Shown piece after piece: positions 22,101-32,700 of a DNA stretch of 64,000 nucleotides (its first letter is position 1; the number at the start of each line of letters is the position of its first letter). Both the position numbers and the translations under genes were made by a program. The stretch lies in the NCBI RefSeq assembly GCF_932526225.1, contig NC_064043.1, positions 5,199,501-5,263,500 of the forward strand, read 5' to 3'. Origin of the DNA: Nematostella vectensis (Eukaryota; Cnidaria; Anthozoa; Actiniaria; Edwardsiidae). Below the pieces are notes generated by a model, which was given only the letters and a program-made list of their open reading frames with translations, was not told the DNA's origin and made no database searches.

Positions 22101-25100
22101 TATTATCTTTATTATCACCCATTATTGATTATCATAGCATCACTAACAATATATCATCTCAGTAACATCATTATTGTTAAAATTATCAAATAATTATTGA
22201 CATTTTCTCTGTAACCAGGAACAGTAATTAGTAATGTCATTGTCATTATTATCATCAACAACACCATCAACACCAGGGTTGTCCACACCAATTATCATTA
22301 ATAATTACCTTGCCATATCGTTACCACGATTACTTCCATCGTCATCATTATAACCACAACTTCTAATGTTTACAATGTTCTTAGATCACTGGCATCACAA
22401 TGCAGGCTAACAAGAGAATCCAGATCAACGTTGCTTTAGAACCTGTCAGCATTTTATCGTAAGTTAAGGGTTGAGCTTGATCATATGATTTTAATTATAA
22501 ATTTGACAAAGACCAATAATGTCATCACCGACCCCATGCGATGTCATCACCGACCCCATGTTATGTCATTACATAACATTATATATATATATATAATTAT
22601 ATATATATATATATATAGGTCAGCAATGAACGACTCAGTTCATCCAGGTAAATTAGTTTAATACAGTTCTGTTTCGTGGATCAACCGTAAGGTTGTTCCA
22701 CTCCTCAGTTAAACCTTTTTACAACTGTATCACTGACGTACGTCTACGAAATTATGTATGGTTTCGTGAGATGCAAAATTTAACATATAATATAACTGCG
22801 CGCATTATAAAATTGTCAAGCGCGCGCTACATTACCTGTTCTAGAATCGTTAAACCTAAGAATAGTTAAACCTAAGAATATATTTGCGTCTGTGCCTACA
22901 TGTCGAGATAAGCTCGTTTCTCTCATTTAGTGTTGCCATATTTGGCTTAGTTATGATAAGGTGCTTTTCCGTTGTGCACAAACTGCATCTTTTAGTTTTG
23001 TTTGAGTATGCCTTTGCTCTAGCTATATATATATATATATAGAATAGATATATAGCTATATATATATAGCTATATATATATAGCTATATATATATATATA
23101 TATAAAATGATGGTTGAAGGCTTTCATAGAAAGTGCTCAATACTCGAAAGTAGAGCGGTGTATAGTGTTGGTTTGAGAAAAATACAAACTACATAGGTTT
23201 CCCTACAGGTCTGTTTCGTGGTTGCCCACTCATCATATATATATATATATATATATATAACGGGTACCGGTTGTCTAGATATAATTAATCTAGCTAGACA
23301 GGCAATCGTTTCACCATCCCTTGTGATGTCATCACTGACCCCATGCGATGTCATCACCGACCCCATGTTGTGTCATTACCAACCCCATGTGATGTCATGC
23401 ATACCTGTTAACTCCCCCGCATTATGCGGGAGTCTCAAGATTTTGGACCCCTTCTCCCGCTCTCCCGCGTTGGTTACAAAATCTCCCGCTTTTTAGCGAT
23501 TTTTATCGCTTCCAAAAAATTATTCTATACAAAAACGGCATTTTTCCTATCTTCTATTAAAATATTTAAAACAATAATTCCCTGGCGCAGCAATTTATCT
23601 AACACCCTCGTGAGATCTATAAGTGGATTTGTTCGCGAGAGCTTTTTATACGGCAAACGCCTGCGAGGTTTACCCACCCCTCCCCCCAAAAAATGAATAT
23701 ACCCCACCCCTCCCCCCAAAAAATTCTCAAGCCTTGAGATTTTCGTTGGTTGACAGGTATGCCCATGTGATGTTGTCACCGACCCATGTGATAAATACTT
23801 AGATAAGTTAATTCTTTTCTTCTGGATTTTAGGCAAACGTCAGGGAGTTTTGCTCCTGTATTTCTCCCAATGATGTATGTAAACGAGGTAAGCACTGTGA
23901 TTAAGGTCTTGGTAAAAGTAAATTTGACACCACTGTTTGTTTTTGTGGTTTTTGCAAAACCTGTATCAATAGCTCTTTAAAAAGTTCTTTTAATAGTTCT
24001 TTTAAAAGCTTTAGTTTTGCAGAAAATTTTGTTTCCATATATCGCATTCTAAGACGGCTAAAATGGGCCTTTGCTGTTTCCCGTGACCTGTTGACCGTGA
24101 ATTCACGCCAATTCTTTGACTTTTCTAGCGTATTATTTTAAGGCGTGAACTCGAGCTTGTCTGTCGGGCGTAACCTCGCGACCTGTTTTAGAATATCGCC
24201 TTCAAATTTTCGGTATCTGATAGATAAGTATGCCCATGTTATAAATTGTGTGAGGAATTTTCGACTGAAGATCGCTTTTATAGCACTTTTCGTGTCCAAA
24301 TTTCGCCAGAAATGAGAGTTCCAACTTTGTAATACGTGATATTTTGTTGACAGTGTCAAATAACAAAAAGTCCTCACACTTTTTGGTAGATCATCTATCT
24401 GTCATTGAGATGCCATTACGTTGCATGCGCAATAACACGAAGGTGCATTACGCTCTAGATTTAACTACGTACTTTTGAGTTTGAGGCCTTAACACGGAAT
24501 TAGCTATTGCAAAAATAAAACTTGCAGGAGATAGTTCAATCTTTAATTTTTTATTTGATATATAGTTTGTACATGTAGTGGAAATTGCGGCGCGACAATA
24601 TTTATTTTTCCGCGGACACGTCGTTTACCTTTACCGAGACCTTTAAGGTAGTACAAGGCTACAATGTGTTACGTAACATCAGCAGATGTTCAACTTTGTG
24701 GAGTTGAAAGTGGAGTTTTTACGTTCTTTATATCCCTTTTATTGAATTGCGATACTGTACAAGGAGAATGCACAGAGAGCGGTGACTTATAAGCCAATTT
24801 TAGTCGCTTTTCCATTCCTAATTTGAGTTATTTAGTTAGAACTAGGCTAAGGGAGCCTCTTAACGGAATACTGGCTGCTAGATTGCTTGCGCTTTTCGCT
24901 CGAGAATTGAAATGGCTACTTGCGCTGTTCACCCAAGTCTTTAAGTTGGCTGCTTGCGGTTTGCATGCTTAGGAATGGCTGCTTGCACTGTTCGCTCGAT
25001 GCTTAGGAATGGCTGCTTGCGCTGTTCGCCCGATGCTTAGGAATGGTTGCTTGCGCTGTTCACGAGAGGCGAAAGGCTGGTTCCATGCGCTGTTCGCACA

Positions 25101-25333
25101 AGGCTAAGGTCCACCCCAAATCGTTACCTCACCAGAGTGCTCTTATCAGCGAAGCAGACGCTAAGACATTCCGTGACAAGGTGTATGGCCCGATAGACCT
25201 CGCGCACGGTGCCGAGTATGGCCTGGTAGCAGTGGGCGGGTTCTTCATCCTTGTCGCTTCTATTGTGCTAGTCCTGGAGTGCTTGCGGACGAACGACGAC
25301 GACACAGACAAAAGCAAACTGGTACAGGACTGA
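16120..25333 (+). CDS. SCARB: Class B scavenger receptor (CD36 / LIMP-2 family)
   Basis: Twelve exons join in phase to 503 residues, the usual family length: 16120-16254, 17073-17233, 17439-17592, 17975-18199, 18785-18876, 20087-20136, 20931-21000, 21224-21402, 21576-21694, 22385-22458, 23833-23887, 25136-25333. There is one transmembrane helix near each end (residues about 8-32; LVAVGGFFILVASIVLVLEC near the C-terminus). The ectodomain shows family hallmarks: VIERGPYSYK, IRRVDILHYSADKSIVTFMP, NMGFCVPPGC, PPHFYQSNSSLVKAVRGMHP and FIDIEP. Many N-glycosylation sequons are present (NGT, NGS, NRT, NDT, NNT, NLT). Family members bind lipoproteins or transport lipids and sterols; LIMP-2 is a lysosomal receptor. 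The short tail ends KSKLVQD and lacks the LIMP-2 dileucine signal, so a surface location is more likely. Exon 1 uses the second Met of its frame, at the lipidation-compatible MGLKCNC context. Confidence 0.93.
16472..16841 (+). mobile_element. 370 bp MITE with CATACCTGTCAAC ends, copy 1
   Basis: Terminal inverted repeats CATACCTGTCAAC and GTTGACAGGTATG. Inside are CTCAAGGTTTGAGATTTTTT, GGGAGGGGTGGGTATAACC and near the right end ATCTTGGGACTCCCGCC. It lies in intron 1 of the scavenger receptor. Copy 2 (23400-23761) is inverted and copy 3 (60818-61050) is truncated. Confidence 0.8.
16850..16912. repeat. ACC/CCA microsatellite
   Basis: ACCACCAAC-type triplet repeat directly beside the right end of the MITE. 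Confidence 0.85.
18977..19083 (+). mobile_element. GTAGCCAGG element, copy 2, left end missing
   Basis: GCAGCCAAAAATACAGTAAA through CCTGGCTATGCCGCTG matches the right four fifths of the element at 6979-7110. It lies in intron 5 of the scavenger receptor. Confidence 0.65.
19151..19679. mobile_element. 529 bp hAT-like non-autonomous element
   Basis: Inverted ends CAGGGCTTCTGGAATTACGC and CGTAATTCCAGAAGCCCTG match over about 19 bases. The flanks share TCCATC (before 19151 and after 19679), a likely target-site duplication. The 5'-CAGGG start fits the hAT superfamily. Inside are repeated sub-terminal GCGTAATT motifs, possible transposase sites. There is no transposase frame. It sits in intron 5 of the scavenger receptor. 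Confidence 0.8.
20485..20624 (+). mobile_element. Truncated copy of the CTACAG-palindrome foldback element
   Basis: TTCACAGAGG, CTTGTGTTGATT, CTTACCTACC and GCTTGTCTGTAGTCTTTCTAGTT line up in order with the complement of 61371-61500. It lies in intron 6 of the scavenger receptor and lacks the second hairpin arm. Confidence 0.6.
22509..22570. repeat. 21 bp minisatellite GATGTCATCACCGACCCCATG, first block
   Basis: Units of CGATGTCATCACCGACCCCA repeat here and again at 23325-23400 and 23763-23790. The blocks were one array, split by the insertions at 22570-23310 and 23400-23761. It lies in intron 10 of the scavenger receptor. Confidence 0.75.
22570..23320. mobile_element. Unclassified insertion rich in (AT)n inside the minisatellite
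   Basis: About 740 bp bounded by minisatellite units. (TA)n runs lie at about 22583-22617, 23025-23106 and 23236-23258. CTGTTTCGTGG occurs twice (near 22669 and 23210). No clear inverted ends or coding frame. Its class is unknown. Confidence 0.45.
23400..23761 (-). mobile_element. CATACCTGTCAAC MITE, copy 2 (inverted)
   Basis: Ends CATACCTGTTAACTC and GTTGACAGGTATG, inverted relative to copy 1: the CTCCCGC-rich end comes first and AAAATCTCAAGG (complement) last. It inserted into the 21 bp minisatellite of intron 10. Confidence 0.8.
24890..25110. repeat. 34 bp tandem repeat immediately before the last scavenger-receptor exon
   Basis: Units of ATGCTTAGGAATGGCTGCTT followed by GCGCTGTTCGCCCG, about six copies with decay at both edges. 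It ends some 25 bases before the acceptor of exon 12 (25134-25135), so it crowds the branch-point region. Confidence 0.75.
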
Positions 25334-25403
25334 TTATGGGTGTGCCGGCTGAGTTTGGATGTCTCAAGGTTACTGGTTTAACTTTTTTTTTGCCAAGAAA
25401 ATA

Positions 25404-25739
25404 GGGTGATTTAGATCCACGACGCCGGCAAGAAGACGCCGCCTCGCGCACGTTCGATTGCGCGCACGCTTTTTTTGCCGGCGTCGCGTCCTGTTCAGGG
25501 GGTAGTACCGGGCGAGTTACCGGGATTTTTTTCCAGGCCCGAAAATAGCGTGTTTATCGGGGGCTTACCGGGTGACTTTCCGGGTTTATCGGGACTTTTT
25601 AGAAACGACCCCCGGCATGGCATTTCATGCTTCTTCACGTCCTCTTCAGGACGCGACGCCGGCAAAAATTAGCGTGCGCGCGCAATCGAACATGCGCGAG
25701 GCGGCGTCCTCTTGCCGGCGTCGTGGATCGAAATCACCC
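25404..25739. mobile_element. Foldback MITE, ~100 bp inverted repeats, TA duplication
   Basis: The left arm GGGTGATTTAGATCCACGAC is mirrored by the right arm (complement of 25640-25739) over about 100 bp with few mismatches. TA flanks both ends (25402-25403; 25740-25741), as in Tc1/mariner-type insertions. The central loop has repeated TTACCGGG blocks. It lies 70 bp after the scavenger-receptor stop codon; the first AATAAA follows it at 25754, so it is probably transcribed in the 3' UTR. Confidence 0.85.
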
Positions 25740-26336
25740 TAATGATTGGCTTTAATAAAATAAGATGGAAGTTGATTAGTCGTGATTGGCTATAGTTGCC
25801 CTTGATTTTTTAAAACGATCGATCGGTATTGCCCGGGGAAGGTCGATTATTTGAGATTACCCGGACTAGGATTAGTCGATTGATTCTGATTGGTCGATAG
25901 TGACCAGAATGACTCGATTGTTTGATTGATTCTTATTTGATAATACAGTAGGACTGATTTTTGGGTTTGTTTTAATGTATACCTATCCTTTTTAACCAGT
26001 CTTTTTCTTTCAACAGATAGATTGATTGTGCTATTTTTGAAAACGGCTTGCGACAGTATTATACCCGCCATTATCAAAATTCTTGGGGAGCGTCTCGGTT
26101 TGTTTGTTCGTTTTAAACGGTTGACAAACAAATCAACTTCTCTTGAAAACCATTATACTACGTACTTCGTATTTTGTACATTTTTTTACATGTTCAAAAG
26201 TCTAGTATAGTATTTTATAGGAAACAGAATAAAAGTATTTTAAAATGAAAATGCATTTCATTATAATAAAATCAATATGAAAACCGTGAGTGATCTTAAC
26301 TTACAATTAGCAAATGAAGCTAGAAACAACGGAATT

Positions 26337-26460
26337 TGTAACAAAATCAACAGGGTGATGTAACAAAAACCGGATTCGTAACAAATGTCAACCGGATATG
26401 TAACAACAACCGGATTTGTAACAAAAAAAACTGGATTTGTAACAACAACCAGATTTGTAA
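26337..26460. repeat. 18 bp minisatellite CCGGATTTGTAACAACAA
   Basis: About six diverged units of CCGGATTTGTAACAACAA between the scavenger receptor and FIP1 tail. A FIP1-sense AATAAA (complement, 26469-26474) lies next to it. Confidence 0.7.
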
Positions 26461-26468
26461 GTGGTAGG

Positions 26469-26474
26469 TTTATT
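26469..26474 (-). terminator. Candidate FIP1 polyadenylation signal
   Basis: AATAAA on the minus strand about 300 bases after the FIP1 stop codon. Matched by hexamer only. Confidence 0.35.
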
Positions 26475-26775
26475 GTGTAACACATGTCCTAAGGTCTGTA
26501 CAAAATATGCATACGAAGATATCAACCCTTTCATTTCCACGAGATCGACGATTCTCAGTGTCATGGTGACAAGTTGAGAAACATTTCTTATATTTTTGAA
26601 GAAATAATCTGATTTCTCTCCACCTTTTTAATTGGGAGAACGTAACCTTTTTTTTAGCTCTAAAGTGAAAGGGTTCATAGTTCATTCCGTTTGGCCATCG
26701 CACGAACGTCTAATGCAGGTCGCATTGCAAATGTTAAAATGCTCTGTTTAATTTTCGCGCATGTTGAGAGACGCA

Positions 26776-29700
26776 TCAGGAAGACAGCTGACCCTCCTCT
26801 GGTTCAGCGGGCGCTTCTGATTTGGATTCTTTCTTTTCCTCACGTGATCTACGACTTCTCTTTTTGGATACCAGTTCCCCCTCTTCTTGTCCATCTGTGC
26901 TCGGGGCCTCGCTCGAGCCTTTATGACGTTTCCTGAAGAGAGTCGAAAACGTCATGTATTGTTTATTCGACCGTTCCCTCTATACTACTATGAAGACTTT
27001 ATCATGACGTCATGGATCTATCACTGGCTGGTCCTAGCAAAATACATTTGGCGTCGAAATGACGTCATGTGACGTAGCTGATGAAGCAGATCGGTCAGTT
27101 TACTACTAACGTACTCACTTTTCTCGCGTGTCCTTTGACCTTTCTCTCCTACTAGACCGCTCCTTCGAAAACAAAAAAAAAAGGTTATTCAAACAAGTTA
27201 AACGAGCGCGATCTCAAATTGTATCGAATATTGTGGTGTCTCCAGCTAGGTCTGACCTACCTCGCGCTTATCTCGGTCGCGGTCGCTGCCCTTGTCCCGA
27301 TCCTTGTCTCGATGACGGCGACTGCTACTGTCACGCTCGCGTCTTTCTCTGTCACGCTCTCTACGAGGTGACCGGTCACGGTCGCTGTGTCTCTCTCGGG
27401 TCCTACAGTTCGAAAGCTAGGAGTGAGATTGGCTTATTGGGGAATACCGAGCCTCGTGCGAGCAGCGTCAACATCAGCTATAATTGCGGGCACCGTCTCG
27501 GCCGTTTGATCACGAGACGAAGGAGGTGTTTGCTAAATACTGAACAGCACCTACCAACATGATGTACAAACCGCGCAAATAATTATGGCTGTTTTTTGTT
27601 AGCAATACTGGTGTTGCTCGCCCGGCTCCACATCGTTCTCTCTTACCAAGTTAGTCATCATTACCCTTTCCTTCATCGACTCCCCCTACTCAACATAATG
27701 GGTCCCATCAACGTTTTTTCTGCCCTAAAAATTGTTTTATCATTTCTTTTTTTTCTCTCCATTTTTCATTTCTCCATTGCCCCCACCATCCACCCTTGAT
27801 GGTCGTTCCCCGTTCCTTTAGCTGCCAACTTCTTATTCATATCCTGTCACCCTTTGCTCCCACCCACCTCTATCCCTCCTCGCCCTTATGCCCCCATCCC
27901 CTACCGTTCTCTGTGCTCTCTGCTCCTCTCACGATCCTTATCCTTATCGCGTTTTTTATGTTCCCGTTCGCGCTTTCGGTCTTCCTCGCTGCTCCCGTAC
28001 TCGCTATCCTCGTCACTACGCATGCGCCCGGGACTCTCGCCACCAGGCCTCATCATGCCCACAGGAAACCCATCGCGATTGAAGTTCGGCACAAATCCTC
28101 TTCCGAGCGCCGCATCCCAGGGCAGCCCGTGTGGAGGGGGGCCCATCATCGGCGGGAATGGCTGCATTGGATCTTGAGAAAGAGAAAATTGGAGAAAAAT
28201 TAAAAAAAAAAAAAACTAATCGTGGACGAATTTGACAGAGCGTACAACCGCCCACACAGACAACTGAACCCAACAAATTGCTGCTCAATAAATGGAACCC
28301 AATAAACTGCTATGAATCAATTTGTATGAGTGCAGTCGCGCGCGCAGACAATGGAACCCAACAAACTGCCGCTCAAACAATGGAACCCAACAAACTGCTG
28401 TGAATCAATTTGTAAGAGTTCAGTCGCGCGCGCAGACAATGGAACCCAACAAACTGTCGCGATGGCATGATCGTATATGACAGACAAGTAGGCTCAGCGC
28501 TAAAAGACTTTTTTCCGGTTTTTAGCAAGACCACTTCAAACTTGATAGATTATAAACGCTTTTGCTGCAAATATAATGACAGCACTTCTATGAATAAACT
28601 GTAACTGGATTGAGGAGATTTACTTAAATTCAATACCACAATTACGTCATCTATAAAGATCGTCAAACAAATCACGCAAACGCGACAACCTAAAAGGAGA
28701 TATAAAAAACTATCAACAATTTTTCTTCAAACCCATGTTCTTTATTCAGCTATTTATAAATTTGTAACTGTAATATAACGCTAACGCCAGTGCGATTCTG
28801 TAACATTTTAAACTTCGTAGCGCTTGCGATATTGTAAGACTGGGAGACGTAACCATTCTTCAAGCTCCCTACGTGAAGCGACATTATTTTAGTGTTTTTG
28901 TGTTGAACTTATGTCCAGTCGTATGTAAGACGAATTGAGTGACAGAAGTGAATTATGCGCAATCAACTACACATTTTACGGAAGTCGGAGTTTTCAATTG
29001 ATGACGTCATCAAGAAGTTAAGTAAAATCCTTAATTATCCTGTATAGGCCGCCCATTACTCGCATTTGTGCATTAATATCACAACAATTAGCGGGTGGAT
29101 GATAATGAACAAAACATAAATAAATATAATGGCTCAGTTACCCTATTTTATTGTTGTTTCCAGAAAACAGGCCAAATGAACGAATGCAAGGAGAAGCCGC
29201 ATTTTATCAGCAGCAACAAAATTTAGAAGGGATAAATGCAAAGATTGAAACAGGCATGGCAGTCTAATGCCCACTCAGGGCAATACATAAAAAAAAAACA
29301 GGAACAAGTAAGCAAATGATGCGAATCATTAGTCAGAAATAGCAAATGCCTCGAGTAAGAGAGAAATCCTGTTCGCACTTAGATATCTGACCACTGACGA
29401 GTGTAACGTGACCTTAGGCCTTCTAGGGCAAAAACCATTCTTTTCATGTGCAGGGTAAACACCGCTCTTTTCATGTGCAGGGTAAAACGCCATTCCTTTC
29501 AATTACCATTACAAATGAAAATACATACAAATAAACATGGGATAATCGACCTAGATCATTTGCATGCATTTGTATCAGGAACGGCACATGAAAGAACGCC
29601 CTGCACATGGAAAGAACGGCGTTTGCCCTGGGTCGATGATGCGTTTGGGCAAAGATTGTGGTAGTATCGCTCTGAGCTCCCTGTGCCCGTTTTGATTAAA

Positions 29701-32700
29701 ACATTCCCAAGTTCTTCTCGAGAATGGCCTTAATGACATGTCTTCTCTTCAAAGTGATACTTCCTTTTCTTTTTTGAAGTGCCTCTGTCGGCCGCCATTT
29801 TGTCATTCTAGCAAAACGCCAAATGCGAGAAAGCATCCATTTCCATCCGCTCGTTTGAGGAAGCTATTGGGACATTTTCGATGGAATATGGTAAATGAAT
29901 CTCATGGAATATGGTAAATGAATCTTATTGAATATGGTAAATGAATCTTATTGGATATGGTAAATGAATCTTATTGGATATGGTAAATGAATCTTATTGA
30001 ATATGGTAAATGAATCTTATTGGATATGGTAAATGAATCTTATTGGATATGGTAAATGAATCTTATTGAATATGGTAAATGAATCTCATGGAATATGGTA
30101 AATGAATCTTATTGAATATGGTAAATGAATCTCATGGAATATGGTAAATGAATCTTATTGAATATGGTAAATGAATCTTATTGGATATGGTAAATGAATC
30201 TTACGGAATATGGTAAATGAATCTTATGGAATATGGTAAATAAATCTTATTGAATATGGTAAATGAATCTTATGGAATATGGTAAAAGAATCTTATGGAA
30301 TATAGTACATGAATTTTAAAGGGTTTTTTTTGGGACATCTTCAAATAAATTATTGTTTTCAATATTGGTTGAGAACAATTACAAAGGTGTGTTTGACTGA
30401 GGCAAATTAAACGATTGAATTTGAGTTAACCATAGGTTGGGTGGATCTAGCTTTTCGCTAAGGGGGGGGGGGGGGGTGGCTGAGTAGGGGGAGGGGGTAA
30501 TTTTTTGTTAGATATGGCTTTCTGGTAGCCCCAAAGGGGGAGTGGGTTAACCCCCTAAACCCTCCTCCTAGATCCGCTACTGTTATATTTTCATTACTTT
30601 ATCTAAATGGTGCAAGGTCAGCGAGGTAAACACAAGTCTGACTAGAGAGGCTGACTGACTCTCTTTAAAAAGGTGGCAATTCTACACAACAAGCGAACAT
30701 GTCCATTTAAAGTATGTGAAGTTGCTATCAAAACCTCTAGACTTTGCATCCTCTTTTATTTCCCTTTTTCAGAAACTGACAGAGAACGAAAGTAGATGTA
30801 AAAAAAAGCCGGAAAGAGACGACTTCTAATACAAAACGTTGAATGGCTTTGACAAATCAAAGGTTGTCTGGGTCGTCGACGCCTTGCTAATTGCAGGCTC
30901 GCTCGCTCTGTTATGACAGACGAACAAATCGTAAAATATTAAGAAAAAGTTGCCAAAGAGGCTTAAAGTACAAGACGCATTTCACGATTCAAAAAGGATG
31001 ATACGTGAAATTATAGAAAGAAAAATCGTCCACATAGTTATAATGTCAGCGTGTAAACATAAGTAAATACGTGTCAGCATACGTAAATAGTAAAGACTCT
31101 GTAGCCTAACATGCTTTAGCAAAAGAATTGAGGCTTAAATTTAAATTAAAAGGTAGATTTAGTGCGGTACTAAGATGCACATCTAATTTTCATCTATTTT
31201 CGCAAAAAAAGTTTTGTCACTCAAGAATCTTTTTAAAAGGCGACTGTAAACCTTCGCTCGCATTATCAAAATTTGATAATAAAAAAATTATAAATTAACT
31301 GCAGTGTGCAGTTATTAAATTAGTGATGATTGATACTGAACCAATTTGTTTTACGAGATCAAGTGTTGTCGCGAATATCTAGAGACGGAGCTGTCAGGAA
31401 AGGAGAGTATCGATAAAAGGCTCTTAAAGCACTCGATCAACTACAACACGCCTTGATACGGGATCCATTTACCAGGGAAACTCCAGCTTTCAGATCCTAG
31501 CTTCCGAGCTCACACCAATTGGAGCACTTCAAGTAAAGTAGATCTCACTGTCTGGATCTCGACAACTAGTTCAATTCAGGGGCTTTGAGACTGACAGATT
31601 ATAATGTAAAGGAATGGGAGAATGATCGGCAATCGTTAAGGTGGATAGTCCTTCCTCCTTTATTTGTGCCTTAGTAGGGTTCGACTTTTTCATCTCCACA
31701 TCGTGTGAGAGAACGACTGCGAAGAAGAGAGTATTAACGGAAAAAATACTGAAGTATTCTATGTGTAAAAGTCTTTTTGGGATTTAACAACTGGAAGGGT
31801 CGTCTTTTTCCACGTGGAAGGTGTAACTAGAGCCCTTGATAAGCGATTGATCTGACTATGCTTTTTTTTTTCGCTTCACTGGCCTTGGCACTTGTCCTGC
31901 AATATTCTTTATTCTCAACTGTGACACCTTTTCTCATGGTGATGTCTCATCAAGTATACTTTTTTTCGAAACACTCTGAGAATGAATAATCACGCGCACT
32001 TGATGGTTTTCTAATCGATCTTTCGCAGTCTACTTAGATATTGTTCGACCGTGCGCAGGGCAAATATCTTATCCTTTTACTCGAGTTTAATCGTCGAAGG
32101 TTCCAGAATTTCCATACGAGCGTTACACTGGCAGTAACACCACGTTATAGAATAGTGAACTGCAGCCGGTGAGTCGTGCACCTTTGGAGCCAAATTTGAA
32201 CATGGTGCCGGCTGAATATCAAAAGAAATAAAGCCGACAAAAAATCGCCTAATACAAGAAATAAAGAACTAAAACAGGGGGAGCAGACTGGCGCTTTCTG
32301 CTAAAGTTTTCTGCGCAGTTTTATCGTTATGTGATATCTGAGTAATGTTTGGGAATCGTTTGTTGGGTGTTTTGTGTGAAAAGAAGTGTAGGAGGATAGC
32401 TAGAAGCGCCTACAGGCACGGAGAACACTAACAATACAATGCATTACATTCAGTATTTGGGTTTTAGCAGTGTTATCTCGTCTTAAACATCCGACACTAG
32501 TTATTGGCGAGAAACAAGCTTAAAAACCATAATCCATCCTTTTGAATTCTCCCAAAGGAAATCATAGTCCGAGCAAATTTATCGAATTTCTATCGTAGAC
32601 AGATTTTAATTCGATGCTATGGCTCGAACTAGGTTATTTGATCTGGCCTGACATTGGATATTATCTCGACAGAGTGAAATAAGGGCAAGCCGAGGAAGGA

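Noticed and set aside
27128-28203. Long + strand open frames rich in Arg/Ser/Pro/Leu
   Set aside because: They are the reverse complement of the FIP1 RD/RE-rich exons 14-16, whose minus-strand reading joins in phase with the rest of FIP1.
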